This document shows positions 1-6,750 of a stretch of DNA of 9,416 bases, in pieces. Made by a program: the position numbers and the translations under genes. The notes under the pieces were generated by a model. It was not told the DNA's origin. It saw nothing but the letters and a program-made list of their open reading frames with translations, and ran no database searches. Positions within the stretch are counted from its first letter, which is position 1. Every line of letters starts with the position of its first letter. This DNA comes from HGM04593 sp045630965 (GTDB lineage: Bacteria > Bacteroidota > Bacteroidia > Bacteroidales > Bacteroidaceae): NCBI GenBank assembly GCA_045630965.1, contig JAZQTU010000021.1:1-9416 (forward strand), given 5' to 3'.

Positions 1-334
1 TTGTCGTTCTGACCGTCGCCGTTACTGTCAACATAAGATGTTGCCTTGGCTGTCTTGTAGTCGATTATCCAAGGATATTCACCTACTGTCTGTACAGGAG
101 TAAAAACACCAAAACTGCTTGCGAATGTTTCGTTGATATAATCAGAGATTGGTTGCAAAGGGACATCCGGCGTTTTTTCAGAAATAGCAAAAGTCACACT
201 GTCAATCTCTGCAACAGGGATGCTATCCACTACATTGTTATTGCGGTAGATATACATATACTCAACTACAACATTCTCTTGAGCTGTTGCAAACATGCAA
301 AGCACAAGACTTAAAAAGGTGATTATCCGTCTCA
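1..334 (-). CDS. Secreted Bacteroidetes protein, N-terminal part (runs off left edge)
   Basis: The frame opens at ATG 334-332 and stays open to the window edge, giving 111 visible residues. Residues 1-19 form a signal peptide: MRR, a hydrophobic core, then ATA-QE as a likely signal peptidase I site. No lipobox cysteine is evident. Residues 24-51 read VEYMYIYRNNNVVDSIPVAEIDSVTFA when taken in two parts, VEYMYIYRNNNV and VDSIPVAEIDSVTFA, a pattern common at the N-terminus of secreted Bacteroidetes proteins. Residues 70-101, with PWIIDY and AKATSYVD, resemble the start of a choice-of-anchor J/DUF5017-like domain; this is tentative. Residues 103-111 (DSNGDGQND) match a DxNxDGxxD calcium-loop pattern like those in EF-hand, dockerin or thrombospondin type 3 repeats. 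The function cannot be named because the C-terminus is missing. Most likely a periplasmic or surface protein. Confidence 0.8.
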
Positions 335-408
335 TATCTTATAAGGATTTTATTATATTACATATTTCACTGGTGGCCATATTTCATAAATATGCATTCA
401 CCCAAATG

Positions 409-416
409 CAAATGTA
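409..416 (-). promoter_or_regulatory. Bacteroidetes -7 promoter element for the secreted-protein gene
   Basis: Read on the minus strand this is TACATTTG, an exact match to TAnnTTTG. It lies about 75 bases upstream of the ATG at 334, leaving an AT-rich leader of roughly 65-70 nt. No clean TTTG stands at the usual -33 spacing, only a GT-rich TGGTGTG stretch near 434-440, so the promoter is plausible but incomplete. Confidence 0.4.
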
Positions 417-475
417 ACACTTTTTTCATGCCACACACCATTAATCGCAAAATCATCACAGAATATATAAAACAT

Positions 476-506
476 AAAGGGTGCGAAACCAAGTTTTACA
501 CCCTTT
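476..506 (-). terminator. Hairpin terminator downstream of mdh
   Basis: The arms AAAGGGTG (476-483) and CACCCTTT (499-506) are perfectly complementary over 8 bp. The interior can pair further (AAAC 486-489 with GTTT 493-496). On the minus strand the hairpin begins about 55 nt after the mdh stop codon and is followed by a T-rich run (ATGTTTTATAT). It separates mdh from the secreted-protein gene on the same strand. Confidence 0.65.
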
Positions 507-561
507 GTAGAACATAGATACACTTACCAACTGAATATTGGAAAGCAGACCTGATAAATTA

Positions 562-1554
562 TTAGAGATTTGGATTAATCTTGCTCCACTCTGATATTGC
601 AGGAACAATGTTCAAAGTTACAAGTTCGTCACGCATCTTGCAGAGGTGCTCGTAACTTGCATCAAGCTTTGCAATCTCCTCTTCTGTACCAACAGGCATC
701 TTGTATGAGCAACCGTTAGCATCGAGAGTTGTATCCATAGCCATCATGATGTGATCATACTTCTCGTTTGATACATAAGTACCTGCAGGGAAACGGAATG
801 TCTCACCACCCATAACTGAACGGATCATCTCTACTGAAAGGTATGAAGGGCTCTGGAATGATGAACGGCCACGAAGCTTGATGATAGCAGCACCACCCTG
901 TGTAACGTCCTTCTTCATCTGTTCCCACTCTGCCTCTGGGAACTCCTCTGTACCAATAATCTCAGTCAATGGTTTGCCAGCAATCTTAACTGCGCTGCCA
1001 AATACAGCCATCTGCTCACCGTGACCACCATAAGTAGCACAACCTGTTACCTGATTCATCATCACGCCGAACTTCTTAGCCAAAGCATTCTGTAGACGTG
1101 TAGAGTCAAGACCTGCGAGTGTTGTAACCTGACCTGGCTTCAAACCTGAATAGAGAAGAGTCACAAGACCTGTCAAGTCGGCAGGGTTGAAGATAATAAC
1201 AACGTGCTTAACATCGGGACAATATGTCTTGATATTCTTACCGAGTTCCTCAGCGATTTTACAGTTACCAGCAAGAAGATCCTCACGTGTCATACCCTCC
1301 TTACGTGGAGCACCACCTGAAGAGATGATATATTTTGCATCTTTGAATGCCTCAGCAACATCAGTTGTCGCTGTAATGTTAACACCGTCAAAACCACTCT
1401 GACGCATCTCCTCTGCTACACCCTCGGGAGAGAATACATCATAAAGGCAAAGGTTGGTTGTCAAGCCCATCATCAAAGCTGACTGAGCCATGTTTGAACC
1501 GATCATACCGGCTGCGCCGACAATCACCAATTTTTCATTTGTTAGATACTGCAT
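562..1554 (-). CDS. mdh: Malate dehydrogenase (NAD-dependent)
   Basis: A 330-residue cytoplasmic oxidoreductase of the LDH/MDH superfamily, interconverting malate and oxaloacetate with NAD(H). In Bacteroidales this serves the reductive branch leading from oxaloacetate to fumarate and succinate. The Rossmann loop is GAAGMIG (residues 13-19), with Asp39 at the end of strand beta-2 (LYD) placed to bind the NAD ribose. The substrate loop reads APRKEGMTREDL (82-93), giving the two arginines R84 and R90. N123 is in FNPAD, and D150 and R153 are in GLDSTR. The catalytic histidine is H178 in GGHGE. All expected catalytic residues are present and the length is normal. The start ATG at 1554 directly precedes the first beta strand. 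The gene follows waaA by 35 bp with no clear promoter between, so co-transcription from the gltX promoter is likely; a hairpin terminator follows. Confidence 0.96.
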   Translation of the reverse strand: MQYLTNEKLVIVGAAGMIGSNMAQSALMMGLTTNLCLYDVFSPEGVAEEMRQSGFDGVNITATTDVAEAFKDAKYIISSGGAPRKEGMTREDLLAGNCKIAEELGKNIKTYCPDVKHVVIIFNPADLTGLVTLLYSGLKPGQVTTLAGLDSTRLQNALAKKFGVMMNQVTGCATYGGHGEQMAVFGSAVKIAGKPLTEIIGTEEFPEAEWEQMKKDVTQGGAAIIKLRGRSSFQSPSYLSVEMIRSVMGGETFRFPAGTYVSNEKYDHIMMAMDTTLDANGCSYKMPVGTEEEIAKLDASYEHLCKMRDELVTLNIVPAISEWSKINPNL

Positions 1555-1556
1555 AA

Positions 1557-1600
1557 TTTCAAAAATTTAAGGTTTATAATTATGTGTTTTCAAAAATTTA
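1557..1600 (-). repeat. 13-bp direct repeat across the waaA-mdh junction
   Basis: On the minus strand the 13-mer TAAATTTTTGAAA occurs at 1600-1588, containing the waaA stop codon TGA, and again at 1569-1557, ending 2 bases before the mdh ATG. The copies start 31 bp apart. Each contains AATTTTTG, one mismatch from TAnnTTTG. The second copy may simply be an A/T-rich translation initiation region. Confidence 0.5.
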
Positions 1601-2810
1601 TCTCTTTGAATATCCTTGCCGTTGCACCGGCATTTCTTTTTACATAGTTCCCGGCAGTAACGCCTACACGCGCCGAATAATCACCATCAGCGGCCAAAGC
1701 CTCTACCTTTTCACCGAAGTTGTAAGCATCTTTTGCCTCTAATGCGCCACCGCAAGCCACAAGCGCCTGCGCTTCGTGCGAGCGTTTTATTTCAGGACCT
1801 ACAAGCAATGGCACGCCATACACAGCCGCCTCAAGTACATTATGGACACCCTTGCCAAAACTACCGCCAACAAAAGCGATATCTCCGTATTTGTACACAA
1901 TTGGCAAAAGGCCAAAGCTGTCTATTATCACACAATCGGTATCCTGAATATTCTCCAACGTAGCACGCGTATAGCGAATACAAATTCCGGAGTACAGTTT
2001 CTCTATCGCCTTGATACGTTCATCATCAAAGCTATTCGGCACAACAATAAGTTTCCACTCCCTGTTGCGGTTGAAGTAAGGCAAAAAAACGGCATCATCA
2101 TCCTTTTCTACCGCTCCGGCAACAAAAACGCGGTGTCCGTTTGCAAACTGTTCGAGCAATGGCAACTGGTGCGCCTGTTCAAGCACCTTGACAACGCGGT
2201 CAAAACGTGTATTACCTACAACAGATACCTTATCTATGCCAATATCCTTCAGCATTGCCTTTGAATCCTCATCCTGCACGAAAATATGCGTAAAGCAATG
2301 TAATGCAAGACGCAAACGTGCACCAGCAACACCCAGTTTGGAACGGTTGTTAGAAAACACCGCCGACACGCTATAAACAGGTACAGCACGTTCCTTCAAA
2401 GCCATAAGGCAGTTAAGCCAAAATTCACATTTTATAAAGAACGCCATTTTAGGCTGCAGCACATCAAGGAATCTCCTGACATTACGCCTCGTATCAAAAG
2501 GCAGGTAACATACCACATCTGCTTGCTGATAGTTCTTTGCAATCTCATACCCTGACGGAGAAAAGAATGTAAGCGCAACACGATATCCAGGATATTCAGC
2601 ATGCAAGCGCTCTATCATGGGGCGGCTCTGTTCAAAACCGGCTCTTGACGATACATGAAACCATATATAGTTCTCACCGGGTTTAAGTTTCTCCTTGAGC
2701 ACACGCAAGGTCTGTCTGTGCCCCGAAAGTTTCTGTTTCGCCTTTCTGTGCCCCAAAAGCGCCACCAGCCTTACCAAGAATATATATAGATATATCCCTA
2801 ATGTATACAT
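1590..2810 (-). CDS. waaA: WaaA/KdtA-type Kdo transferase, divergent active-site motifs
   Basis: WaaA moves Kdo from CMP-Kdo to lipid A precursor on the cytoplasmic face of the inner membrane. This protein has 406 residues from ATG 2810. Residues 4-19 form the expected N-terminal hydrophobic anchor, and the GT-B fold follows. Kept family features: FFSPSGYE (82-89), YLPFD (102-106), FFIKCEFW (124-131, with the second conserved Glu at 129), VVGNTRFDRV (197-206), IIDSFG (295-300), VGGSFG (314-319) and the donor-site HNVLEAA (323-329). Not kept: the family motif HAASLGEFEQ reads HVSSRAGFEQ here (52-61), so the proposed catalytic base position is G58; GSSW reads GAVE (232-235); APH reads VPN (257-259); GPN reads GPE (338-340). 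The frame is intact throughout, so this is not a pseudogene by sequence. I chose ATG 2810 over TTG 2822 because homologues begin at this hydrophobic stretch and it avoids overlapping gltX. Family assignment is firm; activity is uncertain. Confidence 0.88.
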   Translation of the reverse strand: MYTLGIYLYIFLVRLVALLGHRKAKQKLSGHRQTLRVLKEKLKPGENYIWFHVSSRAGFEQSRPMIERLHAEYPGYRVALTFFSPSGYEIAKNYQQADVVCYLPFDTRRNVRRFLDVLQPKMAFFIKCEFWLNCLMALKERAVPVYSVSAVFSNNRSKLGVAGARLRLALHCFTHIFVQDEDSKAMLKDIGIDKVSVVGNTRFDRVVKVLEQAHQLPLLEQFANGHRVFVAGAVEKDDDAVFLPYFNRNREWKLIVVPNSFDDERIKAIEKLYSGICIRYTRATLENIQDTDCVIIDSFGLLPIVYKYGDIAFVGGSFGKGVHNVLEAAVYGVPLLVGPEIKRSHEAQALVACGGALEAKDAYNFGEKVEALAADGDYSARVGVTAGNYVKRNAGATARIFKEINF

Positions 2811-2814
2811 TCCT

Positions 2815-4329
2815 TTATCCAAGTACTGTTACAGCACGGCGAAGACGAGCCAAAGTCTCTTCCTTGCCAATCAAGCCTGAAATATCGAACATCTGCGGAC
2901 CTTTGCCCTCGCCTACCAATGCAAGACGGAAAGCATTCATAATCTCGCCCATACCATATCCTTTTGCCTCAATCCACTCATGGACCGCCTTGTCCTGATT
3001 CTCGATAGAGAAATCATCAAGCGATTCGAGCAGGTCTGCAAGTTCACTCATTTTTGCAGCAGAATCCTCTTTCCAACGTTTCTTGGCAGTCTTTTCGTCA
3101 TACTCAACAGGAGCAATGAAGTAGAAACTGCATGCATCCCACAACTCGTGAACAAAGTTAACACGTCCCTTCATCAACGCAACAATCTTCTCAAGGTACT
3201 CCACTGTAGTACTTATACCGTGAGCCTCAACGACCGGCAAGAAAATTTCAGCTATCTCACGGTCAGGCTTACGGAGTATATATTCATGGTTGAACCATAT
3301 CATCTTCTTATAATCGAAACGTGCACCCGCCTTGCTGCACTTTGCAAGATCAAACTTGGCGATAAGGTCGTCCATAGACATCATTTCAATATCGTCACCT
3401 GGGTTCCAGCCAAGGAGTGCAAGGAAGTTGATTACAGCTTCGGGGAGGTAATCGCTCTCACGGAAACCGGAAGAAACAGCACCGCTCTTTGGGTCATGCC
3501 ACTCAAGTGGGAAGACAGGAAAACCAAGACGGTCTCCGTCGCGTTTGCTCAATTTGCCATTACCCTCTGGTTTGAGCAGAAGTGAAAGGTGTGCAAACTG
3601 TGGCATAGTATCTTCCCAACCGAATGCACGGTAAAGAAGCACATGAAGAGGAGCCGAAGGCAACCACTCCTCACCACGGATTACATGTGAGATTTCCATA
3701 AGATGATCATCTACAATATTTGCAAGGTGATAGGTAGGCAATTCGTCGGCCGACTTATACAACACCTTATCATCAAGAATAGAAGAGTCTATGGTTACAA
3801 CACCGCGGATAAGGTCATTCACTACAACTTTTTCACCCGGTTCAACCTTAAAGCGTACTACATACTGGTGGCCAGCATCAAGGAGCGCCTGCACTTCTTC
3901 GGCAGACATGGACAAAGAGTTACGCATAGCCATACGTGTAGACGCATCATACTGGAAGTTCTCTATTTCAGCACGCTTCGCATCAAGTTCTTCCGGGGTA
4001 TCGAACGCCATATATGCTTTACCACTATCAAGCAGCACCTTTACATATTTCTTATATATATCACGGCGCTCCGACTGGCGATAAGGACCATAGTTACCAC
4101 CGAAAGAGACACCTTCGTCAAATTTTACTCCCAACCAACGGAACGATTCAAGAATATAATCCTCTGCTCCGGGCACAAAGCGGTTGGAGTCGGTATCCTC
4201 GATGCGGAACACCAGGTCACCACCGTGCTGACGGGCAAAAAGATAGTTATATAATGCTGTTCTTACACCGCCGATATGCAATGGTCCTGTAGGACTCGGC
4301 GCAAAACGTACTCTTACTCTTCTTTCCAT
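2815..4329 (-). CDS. gltX: Glutamyl-tRNA synthetase
   Basis: A class I aminoacyl-tRNA synthetase of 504 residues that charges tRNA-Glu in the cytoplasm. The N-terminus RVRFAPSPTGPLHIGG (6-21) carries the HIGH signature. RIEDTD (42-47) and HVIRGEEWLPSAPLH (215-229) line the active site. KLSKR (259-263) is the KMSKS loop. A segment around 276-292 with HDPKSGAVSSGFRE lies between the KMSKS loop and LPEAVINFLALLGWNP; I recall similar insertions in Bacteroidetes homologues. The C-terminal anticodon-binding domain is helical. No zinc-binding cysteine cluster is seen after residue 100. The frame extends upstream to an ATG at 4386, but those 19 residues show no family similarity, and the conserved sequence begins at ATG 4329, which I take as the start. 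It is the first gene of the gltX-waaA-mdh run and has its own well-formed promoter. Confidence 0.97.
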   Translation of the reverse strand: MERRVRVRFAPSPTGPLHIGGVRTALYNYLFARQHGGDLVFRIEDTDSNRFVPGAEDYILESFRWLGVKFDEGVSFGGNYGPYRQSERRDIYKKYVKVLLDSGKAYMAFDTPEELDAKRAEIENFQYDASTRMAMRNSLSMSAEEVQALLDAGHQYVVRFKVEPGEKVVVNDLIRGVVTIDSSILDDKVLYKSADELPTYHLANIVDDHLMEISHVIRGEEWLPSAPLHVLLYRAFGWEDTMPQFAHLSLLLKPEGNGKLSKRDGDRLGFPVFPLEWHDPKSGAVSSGFRESDYLPEAVINFLALLGWNPGDDIEMMSMDDLIAKFDLAKCSKAGARFDYKKMIWFNHEYILRKPDREIAEIFLPVVEAHGISTTVEYLEKIVALMKGRVNFVHELWDACSFYFIAPVEYDEKTAKKRWKEDSAAKMSELADLLESLDDFSIENQDKAVHEWIEAKGYGMGEIMNAFRLALVGEGKGPQMFDISGLIGKEETLARLRRAVTVLG

Positions 4330-4433
4330 AATATTTTTCAAATTCAGGTCAAACAATGCGGCAGACACATGTATGCCACACAACACATCACCTATACAAC
4401 CGCAATAAGGGCAATATAGCCTAATATGTTACG

Positions 4434-4464
4434 CAAAAATAGCACTTCTAAAAATGCCGACAAA
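4434..4464 (-). promoter_or_regulatory. Bacteroidetes sigma-ABfr-type promoter for gltX-waaA-mdh
   Basis: On the minus strand TTTG (4464-4461) is followed by a 19-base spacer and TATTTTTG (4441-4434). This matches TTTG-N19-21-TAnnTTTG in both boxes and in spacing. Transcription should start near 4425, giving a leader of about 95 nt before the gltX ATG at 4329. I recognise no riboswitch or T-box in that leader. Confidence 0.75.
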
Positions 4465-4475
4465 ATAAATTTGTC
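4459..4475. promoter_or_regulatory. Inverted repeat over the gltX -33 element
   Basis: GACAAA (4459-4464) and TTTGTC (4470-4475) form a perfect 6-bp inverted repeat around the 5-base spacer ATAAA. One arm includes the -33 TTTG of the gltX promoter. The geometry would suit a dimeric regulator, but in AT-rich DNA a short palindrome like this can occur by chance. Confidence 0.3.
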
Positions 4476-4539
4476 AATTTTTATAATATAATGTATAATG
4501 CGCAGGGGGAATGCAAACCGCATTTAATCAAGATTCGTT

Positions 4540-4555
4540 ATTACATGATTGTAAT
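4540..4555. promoter_or_regulatory. Palindrome ATTACA-N4-TGTAAT over the pgpH -33 element
   Basis: ATTACA (4540-4545) and TGTAAT (4550-4555) are perfect inverted copies around TGAT. The TTG used as -33 element (4549-4551) falls inside it. This is the typical position for a repressor operator. The cognate protein is unknown, and chance occurrence in AT-rich DNA is possible. Confidence 0.35.
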
Positions 4556-4577
4556 TCATTATTTTTTTGTACATTTG
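4549..4577 (+). promoter_or_regulatory. Bacteroidetes promoter for the 7TM-HD gene
   Basis: TTG (4549-4551), an 18-base spacer and TACATTTG (4570-4577) make a good match to the Bacteroidetes consensus. The predicted start lies near 4582, only about 12 nt before the ATG at 4594, or about 21 nt before the alternative in-frame ATG at 4603. The message would therefore have a very short leader. Confidence 0.65.
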
Positions 4578-4593
4578 AAACGCTAACATATAC

Positions 4594-6636
4594 ATGTTGA
4601 AGATGAAAAAGAGATTAGAAAAATATTTCGGCAGACACGCACAGATAGTCCTGCACATAAGCTTGGTTCTGATATGCATTGGAGTGATCGTATATTTCAT
4701 GCCAAGAGAGAAATATACCAGCTACAGTTTTGAGCAGGACACACCATGGAGCCACGAACAGATTATCGCCGATTTTGACTTTGTTGTCAAAAAGAGCACA
4801 AAAGCCGTCACTGAAGAAGAGGACAGCATCAAGAGCCATTTCAGGCCGTTCTTTACATTCATAGACACACTCAATTCATCCGAGTTCAGAAAACTGTACC
4901 CAGGAAATGAGTTGAAAGAGTATGCCGACTGCATTGATGCGCTGTACAAAGATGGTATAGTATCGGATGACGATGCAACAATAATCAGAAGCAGAAACAA
5001 TAATGAGATCAACTTCACCCACAAGGGAGAAACCGTAACAAAGGATGCCGGACGCTTCGTGAGCATTTCCGAGGCATACGAAACGTTACTGAATGCCGAC
5101 ACCCTGCTGACAGGAGAGATTCTGGCATCAATGGAACCGGGAAGATTCATTATGCCGAACTATGTATATGACACATTGCTTTCAGAGAAGGAACTGGAGA
5201 GACAGCTCGGCAAGATAGAAACCAGAATTGGTACTGTTGTCAAGGGACAGCGCATAATAAACCGAGGAGACATCATCGACAAGGAGTCGTACAGAACGCT
5301 GGAGACATACTTCACAATCCTCAACGAGATTGAATCGACAAAGAGTTTCGACAGCAAGCTGAATATATTTATAGGCCAGGTACTCTTTATCATCATATGC
5401 ATGATGATTCTGGTGTGCTACCTATACATTTACAGACCCGACATTGCCACCAGCAATAACAAGTTCACCTTCACACTGCTTTCGGCAACAATATTCCCTG
5501 TAATCGTAGGATTCATTGTAGGACATGGCGGCATAAGCGTGTTCATACTTCCTTTCGCAATGGTACCGATGATGCTCTGTCTCTTCATAGACCATAATAC
5601 GGCACTCATAACCCATTGTATCACCATAATGATGTGCTCGATAATGATAGGTTCACCATATGAATTCCTTATGCTACAGACTGTTGCAGGAATAAGCGCC
5701 ATACTAAACCTTAAAGAGTTGTCATCGCGTTCACAGATGTTCCGCTGCGTATTCGCGACACTGATAACATATGCCATTGTCTACATGTGCTATGAGCTTA
5801 TCATTGAATCGGATTTCTCAAAGATGAAATACAACATGTACATGTATTTCACCGTAAGTGCAGTGCTCATGCTGTTCATCTATCCGTTGATGTTCATCAT
5901 TGAAAAAACATTCGGTTTTGTTTCGAACGTAACACTTATAGAACTTTCCAATCTCAACAGCAAACTGCTACAGAAGATGTCACAGGAGGCGCCAGGAACA
6001 TTCCAGCACTCCATGCAAGTTGGCAACCTTGCTGCTGAAGCTGCACGTGCATTGGGTGCAAATAGCCTTGAAGTACGTACTGGTGCTCTTTATCATGACA
6101 TTGGCAAGATGAACAACCCGATATTCTTTACAGAAAACCAGAATGGCGGCATAAACCCACACGATTCGCTCACACCTGAAGAGAGTGCTAAAATTATAAT
6201 CAGGCACGTCACAGACGGATTAAGCATAGCGGAACATGAACACTTGCCCAAAAAGATAAAGGAGTTCATAACAACACACCATGGAACATCCAAGGCTGGA
6301 TATTTCTACATAACATACAAGAACGAACACCCTGACGAAGAAATAGACGAGACTCTTTTCACATACCCCGGCACAAAGCCGACAACAATGGAACAGGCAA
6401 TTCTCATGCTTGCCGACTGTGTTGAAGCTGCGTCTCACAGCATCAAAGAATATACCGAAGAGAATATAGATGCATTAGTGGAAAAGATTATAGGAATCAA
6501 ACTACAGGAAGGCGAACTCAATGAAGCCCCTCTTACTTTCCAGGATATTGATACAATAAAGACAATATTCAAGAAAAGGTTGAAGGCAATATACCATACA
6601 AGAATCAGCTATCCCGGAGAAAAAAAGGGAAAATAA
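4594..6636 (+). CDS. pgpH: 7TM-HD membrane protein, PgpH-type c-di-AMP phosphodiesterase
   Basis: A 680-residue inner-membrane protein. Order of parts: one N-terminal transmembrane helix (about 17-35); a large extracytoplasmic 7TMR-HDED region (about 40-255) with the characteristic VVKGQRIINRGDIIDKESY (215-233); about seven transmembrane helices between 257 and 436; and a cytoplasmic HD domain (about 465-665). HD metal-ligand candidates are H472, H501-D502 in YHDIGK, H538, H562/H563 in THHGT and D608 in LADCVEAAS, so the catalytic set appears complete. Relatives such as Listeria PgpH hydrolyse cyclic di-AMP; that this one does is inference. The start may be ATG 4594 or ATG 4603 (MKKRLEK); the latter leaves a longer leader. 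It is transcribed away from gltX, and is followed by an inverted repeat that may end the transcript. Confidence 0.92.
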   Translation: MLKMKKRLEKYFGRHAQIVLHISLVLICIGVIVYFMPREKYTSYSFEQDTPWSHEQIIADFDFVVKKSTKAVTEEEDSIKSHFRPFFTFIDTLNSSEFRKLYPGNELKEYADCIDALYKDGIVSDDDATIIRSRNNNEINFTHKGETVTKDAGRFVSISEAYETLLNADTLLTGEILASMEPGRFIMPNYVYDTLLSEKELERQLGKIETRIGTVVKGQRIINRGDIIDKESYRTLETYFTILNEIESTKSFDSKLNIFIGQVLFIIICMMILVCYLYIYRPDIATSNNKFTFTLLSATIFPVIVGFIVGHGGISVFILPFAMVPMMLCLFIDHNTALITHCITIMMCSIMIGSPYEFLMLQTVAGISAILNLKELSSRSQMFRCVFATLITYAIVYMCYELIIESDFSKMKYNMYMYFTVSAVLMLFIYPLMFIIEKTFGFVSNVTLIELSNLNSKLLQKMSQEAPGTFQHSMQVGNLAAEAARALGANSLEVRTGALYHDIGKMNNPIFFTENQNGGINPHDSLTPEESAKIIIRHVTDGLSIAEHEHLPKKIKEFITTHHGTSKAGYFYITYKNEHPDEEIDETLFTYPGTKPTTMEQAILMLADCVEAASHSIKEYTEENIDALVEKIIGIKLQEGELNEAPLTFQDIDTIKTIFKKRLKAIYHTRISYPGEKKGK

Positions 6637-6680
6637 GAGGTACAACAACGCTGAATGTAAAAGTTTGTTAAAAAAGAATA

Positions 6681-6718
6681 GTAAACCCGGAAAATTCATT
6701 GGATTTCGCTGGGTTTAC
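6681..6718 (+). terminator. Inverted repeat after pgpH, possible terminator
   Basis: GTAAACCC (6681-6688) and GGGTTTAC (6711-6718) are perfect 8-bp inverted copies with a 22-base interior; A6680 and T6719 extend the stem by one pair. It begins 45 nt after the pgpH stop and is followed by the T-rich TTATTTTCTTTG. The long loop makes it a weak intrinsic terminator. The same DNA could be an operator, because it surrounds the likely -33 site of the next gene. Confidence 0.45.
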
Positions 6719-6730
6719 TTATTTTCTTTG
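6699..6730 (+). promoter_or_regulatory. Possible promoter for the DUF2851 gene
   Basis: TTG (6699-6701), a 21-base spacer and TTTCTTTG (6723-6730) fit the Bacteroidetes pattern with one mismatch in the -7 box (T instead of A). The predicted start is about 14 nt before the ATG at 6751. It overlaps the inverted repeat at 6681-6718, so termination and initiation signals may share this spacer. Confidence 0.3.
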
Positions 6731-6750
6731 TGGCAAGAAAAGAACTTGCT

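Noticed and set aside
1776..2264. 162-codon plus-strand frame opposite waaA
   Set aside because: Antisense to a recognisable WaaA frame; its composition is what a shadow frame would give.
2811..2822. TTG start for waaA overlapping the gltX stop
   Set aside because: The ATG at 2810 is 4 codons later, matches homologue N-termini and removes the overlap.
2980..3585. Long open frame (201 codons) on the plus strand, opposite gltX
   Set aside because: It lies wholly antisense to conserved gltX sequence, has no family resemblance and no promoter. The other plus-strand frames opposite gltX, such as 3703-4254, were rejected for the same reason.
4330..4386. 19-residue N-terminal extension of gltX from ATG 4386
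   Set aside because: Synthetase homologues begin a few residues before RFAPSPTG; the extra stretch looks like leader sequence that happens to be open.
4510..4524. AATGC-N5-GCATT inverted repeat in the gltX-pgpH spacer
   Set aside because: Only 5 bp per arm and not placed on a promoter element; not distinguishable from chance.
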